This document shows, in pieces, positions 21,590 through 33,216 of a stretch of DNA of 64,000 bases. Below the pieces are notes generated by a model. It did not search any database. It was not told where the DNA came from and was given only the letters and a program-made list of their open reading frames with translations. How positions within the stretch are numbered: the stretch's first letter is position 1; the number at the start of each line of letters is the position of its first letter. The position numbers and the translations under genes were made by a program. Source of the stretch: Acanthosepion lycidas (Eukaryota; Mollusca; Cephalopoda; Sepiida; Sepiidae); the NCBI GenBank assembly GCA_963932145.1, contig OZ010573.1:24193604-24257603 (forward strand), read 5' to 3'.

Positions 21590-21862
21590 AAACACCTAAT
21601 CAGAAAGAAACAGGTGAAATTACTTAGATGCATAATGAAGAAGATAGGCTTGGAAAACTTAACTCACATAGTGTATATCAAAGGCAAGAGAAAAGGGAAG
21701 GTAGCTGTTGACCTACGTGATGAACCTGTGTGAATGGTTGGTGAAATGGGAGGGGTACTTGGCAAAGGGAAAACCTTGCTAAGTGCCAGAAGAGATAAGA
21801 AGTTTTGGAGAGCCATGATTGTCCACATCCTGAAAGGAATTGGCACATAGAAGAAAAATTAT
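21590..21862 (+). mobile_element. LINE 3' end (truncated)
   Basis: Translation gives KLLRCIMKKIGLENLTH, later KGKRKGK, LSARRDKKFWRAMIVHILKG and a stop at about 21848-21850. This matches the C-terminal tail of a LINE polyprotein in which GLENL.L.G.I.GKR.RG is followed by ..DR..WR.M..H.LKG. The minus-strand fragments at 58845-59300 and 51340-51690 and the plus-strand ends at 59560-59710 and 63540-63650 belong to the same family. It starts within the reverse-transcriptase C-terminus, a typical 5' truncation. Confidence 0.7.
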
Positions 21863-22079
21863 CCGAACATTGTTCCAAATTAACTATCTCAAGTTATTTC
21901 ACCCTCAGAACAATTTTAATCTCAAGCCCTGAATTGATGTAAACATTGTCCAACAAAACCATAATATAAAAATATTAAATGGCTTAAATTTTGTTATTTT
22001 ATTGTTGGATGTTGTGATATTTTTTTCTTAATATCACTAGACCTGGCAATGAAAGGGTTTTAACCTCTCATAGATCTTA

Positions 22080-22842
22080 GGCTTCTATATTCTCTTATAT
22101 TTTCATTAATTCTTTGACCATCTTCTTTCCCCATCCCTCGGCAGATCTAAATCTGTCTTTTCTATTATTGTGATATTGGTGTTGTTCATAATCTATGTCC
22201 ATTTCCTTCAGGCTCTCTCTGTCTTCCATTTACTAATCATCACTACTTTTGTTTACTTGGTTTAAAGGTTTTTGACTGTGATTACTTACTGTAATCTCTT
22301 CTTCCTAATTCCTCTTCAAATTTTTGACCAAGCCTTATTTGGCTGGCATGGGAAATAACACTTCTGATTTTTTGATACTAATGCTGTATTTTGTCCCTTA
22401 TGCATTATAAATTTAACCCTTTCAGGAGTTGACTCCTTATTTTTCTTATACCATATTTTTTCATTAACTGAATAAGACATGGTTATCTGTCTTCTCATTA
22501 ATGCAATCTCTTTTTGGGTCTAATATTTTTCTGGATTATCTCACTGATTTCTTTGAATGTTAAGTCTTCCAATTCTTTTGGATATGTCATTAATGAGATT
22601 TTCATGATTGCATAGCAGTCTGCTGTTTCTGAAAATAAATTAATGATTTAATTTTCACCTCCACCCGCTTTATTATCTTTTTGATTTCTTTGTCTTAGCA
22701 TTTGGCTGCAAAATGTTGTAACCGCATTTCAAGAAAGTCAAGTTTGTCCATTTGTAATAAAGATCCTATCACTGAATCAGTGACACCATTTTTGTGAATT
22801 GTGAGAATCCAGGTCTTGTACTTGGCCGACTTCTCTATAATG

Positions 22843-22885
<43 letters not shown>

Positions 22886-22890
22886 ACCAA
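22080..22890 (-). mobile_element. LTR-retrotransposon fossil (gag-like region)
   Basis: Minus-strand translation shows a gag-like block (SLLQMDKLDFLEMRLQHF near 22700-22750, and a PKELEDLTFKEISEIIQKN block near 22500-22600) followed at 22316-22498 by YSVNEKIWYKKNKESTPERV, which resembles the basic tail region of retroelement integrases. It is broken in several places and lacks both LTRs and the intervening pol. Old fossil; the clade is uncertain, Ty3-like at best. Confidence 0.4.
22841..22881. repeat. (AT)n microsatellite
   Basis: About 20 AT units at the right edge of the gag-like fossil. Confidence 0.9.
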
Positions 22891-22965
22891 AAACGTTTAC
22901 GGCACCTCTCTTCTCTTCTTTTTAATATACATACTTTTCTCTCGTTGGAACCACTACAACCTCTT

Positions 22966-22970
<5 letters not shown>

Positions 22971-23006
<36 letters not shown>
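22971..23006. repeat. (AT)n microsatellite
   Basis: About 17 AT units, followed by TGTGTGTG. The 90-base spacer between it and the previous array is not recognised. Confidence 0.9.
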
Positions 23007-23008
<2 letters not shown>

Positions 23009-23009
23009 G

Positions 23010-24900
23010 TGTGTGTCAATGTGCTCTTATGTAAATGAGGGAAAACTTATTTCAATATTACTACATTGGAGAAATAATAAATGCAATATAATGATTTATA
23101 AAGTTAGTGTAATGAAATAGTTGTCAAACTGGATGAGTTTGGATTAGTCTGTAAATGTTAGTCTATAACATGTGACATTAAACTTTTTTGTCATACTATT
23201 GGGTAATAGTTTGTAAGCTAGTCAAGCAGACAATTATGACTGTATTGAGTTGATTGTCACTTTTGGTCTTGTACCAGACTAAACCAAATTTAGTCATTTA
23301 TGAAGTTTGAATTTTAAATTGGTTGGCTAGAATAAAAGACAGCTAGAAGTTTTTTTAATTATTTTTTACTTAAAGACTTTGTTCTGGAATATCTGCAGCC
23401 TAAATTAATGAGTAGGAGGAAATTTCCTGAATATTCAGTTAAAAATGTAGTTGGAATAAGGATGTTCCAAGTAGATTTTTTTCTGTAAAAGGATAATCAT
23501 CCCAGCCCAACTGTTTGAAACACAAAGATATTTAATCACATGACCTGACCAAAGATGGAAACATAGTTGCCATCACTTCTGTCAAAAGAAAGAAGTTCGG
23601 CATTTATAAGGTAACTCTAAAGGAAATTAGATTATTTTCTAGTTTTTCAAGTGGGGGAGGAGCACTGATTTATACAGTTGGGTGAGGGTTAAATTGTGAT
23701 ATAGCGGCTTCATTTTTTGTTTATTCTTTCTTTTCACTCCATCTAATATCCTCGATAAACTAGTATTTTCACTGATAAAATAATCTAATTTGTTTTTTTT
23801 TACTTCACCAATATAACACTTAGCATTGGTGCATTCTTTCACTAGTGCTCTATACTTTCAGCCTTGTGCCAAACTAATCATAGCTAACCACATTTGATGC
23901 TAAGTTCTCTTTATTGGTAAGGCAATTGTTTTACAATTGTTGGTCTTTTAGGAAGTGACAAGAGCTGGCATCCTTTTAAACATTGAGTTTAATTCTGTTT
24001 GGACCACCCAGTGAGGATTGAACTTACTTGAGTAGTATTCATGGGTGCCTGCTAAAAGTTGGGGAGGGTGGAAAAAAATTAGAATATGCAATAGAGACTT
24101 AGTAAGTAGTGGTGGGAGTTGAAAAAAATCTAATAAACGGCAGGTGGGGGGGATCAATAAATGGGGTGGTTGGGAAATTATTCAAAACAAATCTTTCAAA
24201 CTCTACCAAGACATCAAAGAATGAAATTAAAAATAAACGCCCATCAAGATCTTTAAATAATACGCTTTAACAAAATCAAAAATATTTCTATGAAGTCTAG
24301 CCAGTGTTACATCATAAATAAATGCCCATCAAAAAAAAAAATGGTCAAAAATTAACAAGTGGTGGGTGTCTTAATCAGCTATGGTGAGAGGTTGGGAAAT
24401 TTTTAATAAAATCAGAAAGTAAAAGCTGTTTATTTGTTACACCAGAATAATAATCTGCTATCATTTATCGAGAGGAAAGATCATCGTGGTTTCATTTTAA
24501 GCTAGACATTCTAAATTCAGTTTCTACTCACAGACACAGATTAGTAACATGCACAAGTTTATAAATAGATTATTATTATTATTATTATTTTCTAAGCTGT
24601 TCTAAAATTTCTTTGATTATATGAATAAACTCAAATTTAGTAAGTTCTTAAAAAAAAACTTTATGTAATTTGTAATAAACAGGTAGCCATGGGCATTTTC
24701 AATTACTGGAGTGCTCATGGCATTTCTCAATGAAGTGCAGGTTATTTGGCAGTGCCCATCTCCTCTCTATAACCTGCAACAGGTTTTACTGAGTCACAAG
24801 ATCCTATTAACAAGTAATGATCCATGACTGGATTTATTAGCAAATATCCAAGGAGAATGTCTTTGGTTTTCTTTCGCTACCTGCTGACTTGATTGCTACT
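23010..24900. other. No gene; weak SINE-like traces
   Basis: Mostly featureless AT-rich DNA. Around 23530-23570 the sequence CACATGACCTGACCAAAGATGG resembles, in inverse, the tail of the SINE at 13800-13840. A short (TTA)n array lies at 24571-24589. Confidence 0.35.
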
Positions 24901-24920
24901 TCTCTGGTTAACTTTAGTTC

Positions 24921-25282
24921 ATTATTTACATTATTTGGACTATTGTCCTCATCTTTGTTGCCATATTTATTACAACATTTCAGCCGTTGTACGCTCCGGC
25001 CTTCTTTAGGTGGTTGGAATGTCGAACTTAACCCTTTATTTCGCTCACTGGGGTAGACTGTTCTAGTTCCACGTGCCATGTTTAATGGATGTCAGTTATC
25101 AGTTAATTTCCCTCTGAAAGTTCTCCACTGCCTTAACCAGTTATTGAACTCACACTCTTTGGGTCCTGTCACTGGATCTAACCAATGCCTTTATCCTTGA
25201 GGAAGGCTGGAGTGTACAATGGCTGAAACGTAATAAATATGGCGACAAAGATGAGGACAAAAGTCCGAATAATGTAAATAAT
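24921..25282. mobile_element. 362-bp foldback element
   Basis: ATTATTTACATTATTTGGAC with TATTGTCCTCATCTTTGTTG at the left is repeated in inverse at the right (AACGTAATAAATATGGCGAC, AAAGATGAGGACAAAAGTCC, GAATAATGTAAATAAT). Arms are ~95 bp with some differences and include CTTCTTTAGGTGG and the inverse GAGGAAGGCTGGAG. The middle carries ATTTCGCTCACTGGGGTAGA and is shared with 57715-57878. At least three copies in the window belong to this family. Confidence 0.75.
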
Positions 25283-25289
25283 TTACATA

Positions 25290-27990
25290 ATACCTTAACT
25301 TTAGTTGTTTATGCATTTTTTGGTTAAAGTCATTTTAAAAACCAAATTTTGTCTATTTTAATGTAAAATTTGTTTCAATATGTTCTGTGATCCAATCTGC
25401 AAGTTGTGCATTGAAAATTAAATGTAAGATGATCAATTATCAGGAATTAATTCAAGCATGAATAACAAAATAGATATGTATAATATAAATATATTGGAAG
25501 CAACATATTTACTAGTGGTCGGGAATTAAAACAAACATGTCAGACCAAATTTCTTTTTATAGAAACTAGATTGATTGCACAGTTGAAACCTGGTTTTTTC
25601 CTGGAAACTTTTGCACCAGCTAAATATAGTTTATTAGAGAATTCTGAAACAAGAAAATTTCTCATGATTTTTGCTAAGCCATTGTCCAGAAAGAATATTT
25701 TCCGGCTCTTGTATTTGGGCATTGGTTGAATTTTAATGTCCAGTACCTCTTGTTTTATAACTTCAGGAAATATGTAATTAGCAGTGAAGCAGTAAAAAGT
25801 GAATTTAGCCATGAAATAAGTTGCCAAGCAAATCCAGAAAGGTTAGTCTGTCAGGCATTTGGCTTATATTAAGGTTGGGTGGAGCTGGGTATTGGTGAAT
25901 GACGTTGGCTGTGGAATAATGACGTCATTTACTGATGTAAGACATTTTTTTCCTGTTCGTAGTGAAATACTATTATCATTACAATATCCTTTTTCTATTC
26001 TTTTTTTTTTCCTTTTCATTTTTACATGTTTTTACTTCCTGTTGATAGTGTGGGGCCAGTTACTTTCATAGAAAAGATACATTTTTAAAACATTTTTTTT
26101 ATTTCTATGTTGGTAAATCCAAATGGTTAGATGATAATTTCTCAAAGAATCATGAAACTATTAGTAAGTGCTTAATTAGTTATCTCCACTAATTTGCTGA
26201 AAAAAAAAAAAAACAGCATAGCATGATGAAAAAGACCTCAAACTTAATGAAAAAAGAAGTTATCGTCAAAATGCTTAGGTTATTATTAAGAGGAAAGACC
26301 AAAGTATTTTTTGATTATTTCATTAAATTTTTTCATCCTTTCTAACACGTTTGAAATTTTGGTAAAAAATCTTTTATACCTACAGTCTACCTATATAAAA
26401 AAAACACATTAGTTTTGGAATTCTTGCAAAAATCAAATAATTGCCAGACTTAGAACTTATTCACAAATGAATGAAGTTATTTTAGACATGTTTATTTTTT
26501 TATAAGATTGAAATAAGCAGCTACCCAAAATTCAGCTCTGAATTGTAAAATACAAAACCTAATAAAACTAAGACATTATTTAATTAGAAAAGCTTTTAAT
26601 GGCTTTTATGAATAAAATATATTAAGGACAATATTGTCTGAAGACAAAATATTTTTCCAATGAAAAATGAATTTTTACGGGAATTGTTTTTTGTTTTTTT
26701 TTTCTTTTTTTTCCAATTTTACATACAAAATGTGATAAATGTGTTAAGTATTTTAAAATTAAGTTTCAATCTGTGCCCTTTAGCGAATTTTGTTATTAAG
26801 TAGATCTATTTTTACAGATCATAAATTTGAAAGTTTATTACAATCTGCGATACACAGGTATTTTAAAAATATTTTTTGAGTATACAAAAAGAGTTTTAAA
26901 AACGTTTTTTCTAAATATATGGATGGACATTTGGGACATAAATGTCATGTATTTTAAGAGTTGTTACTCCTGACAGCAAAAACCTGTCTTCAGAAAAAAA
27001 TTTTAATTTTCTTTTTTACGTTCTGTTTCACTAAACATTTTAATTTAATTTTTTAAATATAATTAATCGTTTTTCAATGAGAGACATACTGCAATTATTA
27101 ATTATTTTCTTTTCCCCTTACGTAAGCTGTCGGTACATCAGCATAAACGTTAGTTCAAACCTCCAAAACAAGTTACCATGGTTAGACATGTTTCTCTTAT
27201 TTTCAACTAAATTTTTCCTGCTAAAAAATTAAGTAATATTTGTTTCCAATTAATTAAGTAAACTATAAATTTTCTTCAAATTACTTTTGAAAAAGGTATA
27301 ATTGACTTTTACATGATTTTTAAACGGAGAACTTATTTTTTGTTTGCAAATTTCTAAAAAGTAGTTGATATCATCGATTTTTGGCAATATTTTACTAAAA
27401 TTTTCAGAAATACTAGGAAGGATTAAATAATGTAAAAAAAAAAAAAAAATAAAAAAATACTATGGTCTTTCCTTGTAGTAATAGTATGAACATTTAGATG
27501 ATAAACAATTGTTTTCATCAAGTTTGGGGCTTTTTTGATCAGTGTATGCTGTTTTTTAGCGAATTAGAGAAGATCCTTATGTGAAATTACTTATTTTGAG
27601 AAGTAATGTTTATAAGTACAGGGTTACTCAAATTTTTGCTGACATTTAAATGGTAAAAATCATTTATTCACAAAACATACACCATAGATACAAGATAATA
27701 TTATGTATTTTTGCAAATACAAAAATCATGATTAATTTTTATTTATATAAAATATGTGAATTTATTTTTTTAACAAAAATTCATGGGTATCTTTATATGT
27801 AGCAATGAGTTACATTTTTAATTTTTCTTCTTCAATGTTGGTAGAATGTTTTTTAGCTTTTGTGACAAAATATCAGATTGTTATTATTTGGGTAAGTGTT
27901 TATACAGACCCCACATTAATATGCAAATTGAACTGAAAATTACATCATCCTTCAAATTAGAACATTTTAACAAGTATGTGCATGCTTGCT
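25290..27990. other. No recognised gene or repeat
   Basis: AT-rich DNA with homopolymer runs. The minus-strand frame at 25540-25827 (95 residues) has no recognisable motif, no splice or promoter context, and was not called as a gene. Confidence 0.45.
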
Positions 27991-27993
27991 ATC

Positions 27994-28085
27994 ATAGCAC
28001 AAGAAAATAGCACATCATAGCAAGATTTCTGTTGTGGCAATATCTAATAGAAATCTTGCTATGATGTGCTATTTTCTTGTGTTAT
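27994..28085. repeat. 37-bp inverted repeat, 18-base loop
   Basis: The left arm 27994-28030 (ATAGCACAAGAAAATAGCAC ATCATAGCAAGATTTCT split here) and the right arm 28049-28085 are reverse complements with a single mismatch. The loop is GTTGTGGCAATATCTAAT. RNA from either strand would form a very stable hairpin. Whether it is a young MITE or a small-RNA-like hairpin cannot be settled by eye. Confidence 0.85.
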
Positions 28086-28140
28086 TGTAACAAACATACT
28101 CACAAAAATCAAATCCTCATAATATAGATTGTTGCACTAT

Positions 28141-28148
28141 AATTTCCT

Positions 28149-28216
<68 letters not shown>

Positions 28217-28224
28217 AGGAAATT
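28141..28224. repeat. (AT)n array capped by an inverted repeat
   Basis: About 30 AT units lie between AATTTCCTATCA (28141-28152) and its exact reverse complement TGATAGGAAATT (28213-28224). The whole 84 bp is therefore a perfect palindrome able to form a cruciform. It starts 56 bases after the hairpin at 27994-28085. Confidence 0.85.
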
Positions 28225-28439
28225 ATTGCTGACTGCAATGTATCTTTGAAGATATTCAAAAAGCTGTCAAATAAAAATCTCAAAAATGTGGCATTCCTGG
28301 AAGTCCATGCCTCAAAGAGATACAAAAAATTGTTCTGACAAGTACAGCCCACACTTTACAAAGGGCTTTATCTATGTAATTTTTTTTTTTTTTTTTTTTG
28401 TTAGTGGAAAGTGTCATGATGCCATCTCTAACCTTAGGT

Positions 28440-28515
28440 CCCTGGGCGGGACCCAGAAAGAAATGTGTAAATGCCAGAAATCAAAGAAAATAATAATAAT
28501 AATAATAATAAAAAA
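28440..28515 (+). mobile_element. Possible retroelement 3' tail with (TAA)n
   Basis: A GC-richer segment (GGTCCCTGGGCGGGACCCAG, a perfect GGTCCC/GGGACC hairpin) is followed by an A-rich stretch and (ATA)n at about 28490-28510, the pattern of a LINE or SINE tail. The family is not recognised. Confidence 0.3.
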
Positions 28516-28559
28516 CATATTAGTTAAATATCAAGTGGAACTTTGTCATACATAAAAAT

Positions 28560-30640
28560 ATTTTTCCATGTGAAGCACAAAGTTTACTACTTCTTTACCT
28601 TTCAGGATGAAAGTCTAATATTAGAAAACTATAATTGCTTACATATTCCAACATTAAAATTAGATGCTACAATTAAAATGTGAAGAATTCACACCTGTCC
28701 ATTATATATAAATTGTCGCTTTTCTCGTATTTACAATTTTGATGACACTATGTTAACTGACCATTGGATTTTTCAAGACGTAACTTTTTATGGCAAATTA
28801 CAAATATTGATTTCATCCCCATGATGTATTTAAGTATCAAAATATTTTAATTTTCATGCATTATTTAGAGAACAAATAATGCTTATGCCACAAGTCAGAA
28901 CAATGCCATTCACAAAGATTCTTGGTCTATTCACAATGTAGCCTTGTGCAATATTAAATCTAAAATATACAAATTTGGCACGTCATTAAATTTTTACAAA
29001 AAACATTTTCTGTATCACAAACAGAATGATAAAGAGGTAAATGTTTTGTTACTGTCATTTGCTATTGTTAAGGCCTTAAGCTATATAAACTTTGTGAACC
29101 CTTCATGAAAAAAAAACAAACTAGAATTTTAAAAGCTCAACACTGCAAAAACAGGAATTATTAAATGTTTTTGTGACCTCTGCAGATTGTGAGGCTTTAA
29201 TTTCACACTAGCTGAGAATTTAACTGGGTCAACCAGCATTTTCTCGGAAACAGAAGCTTACTAAGTTGTATCATAATGTCAGATGTAATTTCTGTTTATG
29301 CGATGAGGAATTTTCATTATTATACACGGATTCATCTGAAGTGTTGTCCCCCTCTTGGATGTTTTAGTCACAATGCTGCTGTTGCTTTTAAGTCAATTAG
29401 TTAAATTGTATCATAAAAATGCCAATATTTAATGAATTTTGCAGTTGAATTATACTTTAAAAAATATGAAAAATAATTGCATGATGTTCCATACTTCCTG
29501 AATATTAAACAAAAATAAATGAGTATTCTACTCACCATTGGCTCATTTTGATTTCTACATTAAGAAAAGAATAATGGTGAAACTTTATGATGTAGAGAAG
29601 TGTTACGCATGTATTCTTGGGCCTGGAATAAGAGTGGGTATGTTGGAATATGTTGGGACATTGGAAAATCTTAAGGAGTGGACAGGATTAGCTTAGAGTT
29701 TAGTTTTTTTGATTGAAAGAATGGTACAGCAAATTATTTAATGAGACATTTTTCTTCTAGATCAAAATTTTTTTTATCACAAATATTAATCTTGGATAGT
29801 GTGTTTCTAATGGCCTTCATTTGTTTTTTCTTTTATTTATGGTTCATTGTGTCTTGTTGTAGCCAACAAGTGATTGTGAAAAGACATGAATAATTTTGAA
29901 AATTCACTTGTCAAACCCTCCAAATATTCATTTCTTAAGTACATATTTTAAATTATTTTTAAAATAATGAGGAAATGCAGCACATTAAATGACTAAAATA
30001 TTTTAATTTGTTATAATTTGAATTAATTTTTAAAATTGAATAAAGTATAATATTAAGGAAATTTTAAAATCTTTATCAAATCAATTATGCAATCCTAAAC
30101 GATCATTTTTTTTAATGAGTTTTTTTTCTTTTTCAAAAAGTATGGAATAAGAGCTGGGGGTTGGGTAGTTTGGAAATTTTTTTTTTCAGAGATTAATATC
30201 ATGAACCCCAAAGCAAATATATATCTATATGCATTGCATTTTTGTCAAGGATTATTATTTATTAAAATTATTGTTGCATGTCATTTTCAAATTAAAGGTT
30301 TCATTTAACAGCAAGTAATTAAAATTTATCTTGCTTGGCTAAAATATCTTATTGTGAAGTGATGCTCAGAAAGAATTCTGCTTTTTTAAAATAAAAACAT
30401 CCAAAGAAAATTAACATGAAACAAAATAAATAAAAAAAAGTAATGTATCAGCAACCTAGTCTCACAAGTTAGTAATAAGATATAACATTGTTGCAATAGG
30501 TATGTTTGCTTTGATTGTTGTTGAATAATACCTTGTATTATCATAATGGAATAACTCATGACTTAGCTGTGAGACAGGTAAATATATTATCACATTGGGT
30601 ATATTTATAAAAACTACTGAAAGGTTCTCTGCCTATACCA
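28560..30640. other. No recognised gene or repeat
   Basis: Low-GC DNA without long open frames, SINE heads or LINE motifs on either strand. Confidence 0.5.
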
Positions 30641-30659
30641 AAGTTGGCAGCCTCTCGTA

Positions 30660-30850
30660 TATGTATATTATATATTATGTATGGAACAGAAACTGAGAAT
30701 AATAGAATTCAAGAACATGAATGGATTAATAAACAAAAGGAATGAAATCATTTTGATCCCTCAGCACACTGACACATTCACTTTTGTAAAACATGACAAA
30801 GTACTGATAATTTGGCAGCATCTAATGACACTTATTACATTTTACCAGAC
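30660..30850 (+). mobile_element. mariner transposase fragment, plus strand
   Basis: Translation of the plus strand at about 30715-30830 gives GLINKRNEIILIPQHTDTFT and then KHDKVLIIWQHL, which aligns with the mariner catalytic-core segment (ALINRKGVxxHxDNARPHTS .. KL..L.W..L). The invariant DNARPH core is altered. It runs into a minus-strand mariner fragment, so the original element has been rearranged. Confidence 0.5.
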
Positions 30851-31330
30851 AAAAAATGAGACCTCTATAGATGGAGTCCTGGTTTTGTTGTTAGTACTGG
30901 TTTCTCATTCTGTGATCCCTATTGTCTTCATTTACTGTTGTCATGCAAAACCCATTTTTCATCACCTCTAACAATGCAATGAAGAAATAAAAGGTTGGCA
31001 TTCCTGGTTAAAAGACTGTTGCAGATGGTGGAACACTGTGTTCAGTTCTCAAGTGAAAGCTTACGAGAAACCCAAAATTCTTTCTTTAAAAGTTTTTCCA
31101 ACTAAACCATGAAATACACAGCAAATTCTAGATGTAGTTTATTACCATTCAGACTTTTCATTCTTCCTTCGTTGGTTGACTCTAAATACATGATGGTGAA
31201 ATCTGTGAATTACTTTCCAAACACACGAATATGTAAATTGTCTCTGAAAACTTTTGGTTTATGAATATTAAAAACGATTGCAATTATGACTGCTGCTATA
31301 TTGGAGCACGATAGCTACTCTATTTTTAAC
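30850..31330 (-). mobile_element. mariner transposase fragment, minus strand
   Basis: Minus-strand translation gives LLTRNANLLFLHCIVRGDEKW followed by VLHDN at 30972-30937, the mariner signature (LL.RN...PFL.RIVTGDEKWV.YDN) that includes the first catalytic aspartate. After it comes EKPVLTTKPGLH, matching the segment downstream of that motif in mariner transposases. Frames are broken. Mariner elements move by cut and paste at TA sites; no inverted terminal repeats were identified. Confidence 0.7.
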
Positions 31331-31339
31331 CTTGATTGA

Positions 31340-32390
31340 TGTAGGTCAGTGACACAGGTTCAAAAGTATTTCAGAATATATTTAAGTGTGAATCATCACA
31401 GCTGAGTTTCATTTCTAATCTTTTTATATTGACAGTGTTCTTTTTATACCTGGCTTTTATTTTCATGTGACTTGAAAAAAAATTGAGTTTAAGATTTGTC
31501 ATTTTGGAATTATCTTTTGATACCAAATGAGGTCATTGAGGGTAGATTAAACGGTAGTTTACCCATGGTCACTTTTAGCAAGGTCTTTGAGCAATCTGTT
31601 TGGATAGCTTAGAGAAAAAAAGAAAAGGTTGAAAAGTGAAGAAAGAAAAGTAATTATTTGTGTGCGAGTTTTATTTGCTTACCCCCAGTGAATGTGGTTT
31701 TGTATTTAACAGTCTGGGTTCCTATTGATATCTACAGACTGAATGAAGGTAGACAAGAATTTATAATTTGAAAATGGGATAAATCTCATCTTAATTTCCC
31801 ATGTTTGGTGTTATAAAAAAAAAGAGAAATTGTGAATGAATTGGATCAAAGCAAAAAAAAAAAAAAACGATTTGAGTGTGCAGAGGTAGTTAAGAGTTAT
31901 AGGGTAAGTATTTTACATATTGTCTTAATTTCTAATGTTTGATGAGACAAATGAAAAACTGAAAGTGTAAAGACTAGAAGAAAAGAAAATGATAGTGGAT
32001 GAAATCAATATAGAGAAGTAAAAATGCTTGTATTGGTTTTGGTGGCGGTCAACCTTTCTGTAATTTTTCTTTCTTTCTAACAAGTTGGAACAAGATGCAT
32101 AACTGACTTTGGATGTAATCTTGACTGACAGTTTTTTTTTTCTATTTCTTTTTCCTTTTTCATTTATATTATTCTTTCTATGTGTGTGTCCTTCTATAGG
32201 AAAGGTAGGACAAAGCCCTTTAGTGACAATTTCCTTCTTTACTCAAATGTTAAAACACACTTGTTTAGTTAGATGTTTTAATCACTTGTGCTTTCTTTTT
32301 GACCCTCACTCAAATGCACAAATACTCCTGCATTTGTATTTATTATGGTTCTCATACACATTTAGGTAAACACATTTCTTCATTTCCTTT
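31340..32390. other. No recognised gene or repeat
   Basis: AT-rich DNA; the frame at 32109-32369 is phenylalanine/leucine-rich low-complexity sequence. Confidence 0.45.
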
Positions 32391-32396
32391 TGTTTA

Positions 32397-32420
32397 TACA
32401 CACACACACACACACACACA
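32397..32420. repeat. (CA)n microsatellite
   Basis: Twelve CA units. Confidence 0.9.
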
Positions 32421-32768
32421 ATTATTTTGTTATATTGTGAAATAGTGAATTACTAAACAGCAAAACTTTCTCTACGTTATAGTTATCAATATCTAATCCC
32501 AAATTGACAATGGTAGGAAGGTGCTTGGTTTAATCCATTAGTGTCACAGGCTAAAGAGAGAAAGAGGATCATGTGGAGTCTTCAGAATTTAGTAACACTC
32601 ATATTTTTTGAATGCTAAATAAAGAATAATGTTCACCAAATACAAGGTTCAAGATCCATTCAAAGTGGAGTTAAAACTGTTACTGTTAAAACTGATATAA
32701 TCAAGTTGTATGATATAAATGGAGGTGGTAGGATGTTATATAGGATATGTATGATAGATAATCAATGA

Positions 32769-32866
32769 GCCTTATAGTCGAATCATGCTGAAAACACCTG
32801 TTCTTGTTTGATCACTGAAGTTAAGCAATGTTAAGCCTGATCAATATTTGGATGGGAAACACCAGG
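32769..32866 (+). rRNA. Truncated 5S rRNA-derived sequence
   Basis: GCCTTATAGTCGAATCATGC, then TTTGATCACTGAAGTTAAGC, GCCTGATCAATATTTGGATG and GGAAACACC follow the 5S rRNA order but stop before the 3' part. It shares TGATCACTGAAGTTAAGCA and ATGTT with 13521-13637. No tRNA-like head follows. It is non-functional. Confidence 0.65.
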
Positions 32867-33216
32867 AACTAAGTGATCTTCTACAATCCTAAATATGTTT
32901 TGGCTTTAAATAGCCCAGAAAGGATTAAGAAATTTAAAAACCAACCAACTAATCAATCAATCTTGGGAGATGAGAGCCAAGTAGGACTTTCTCCTTAGAT
33001 TTGAAATACAGAGAAAATAAGGATGATTTGGCTCCAGTCATGGTGGAATTAAGGGCAATCTCCTATTTTGATAAAGAATTTTTGTGATACACATTAGCAA
33101 TTTTATTAGGCTGTATTTTTCTATGATTGTATTCTTAGGTGAATTAAATTGGTATCACTTGAACTTTTCATTTAATTATTTAAGTTTAAAACTTTAATAC
33201 TATTACTAATTTTATG

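Noticed and set aside
28137-28352. Minus-strand 71-residue frame
   Set aside because: More than a third is IY dipeptide from (AT)n; the rest shows no motif.
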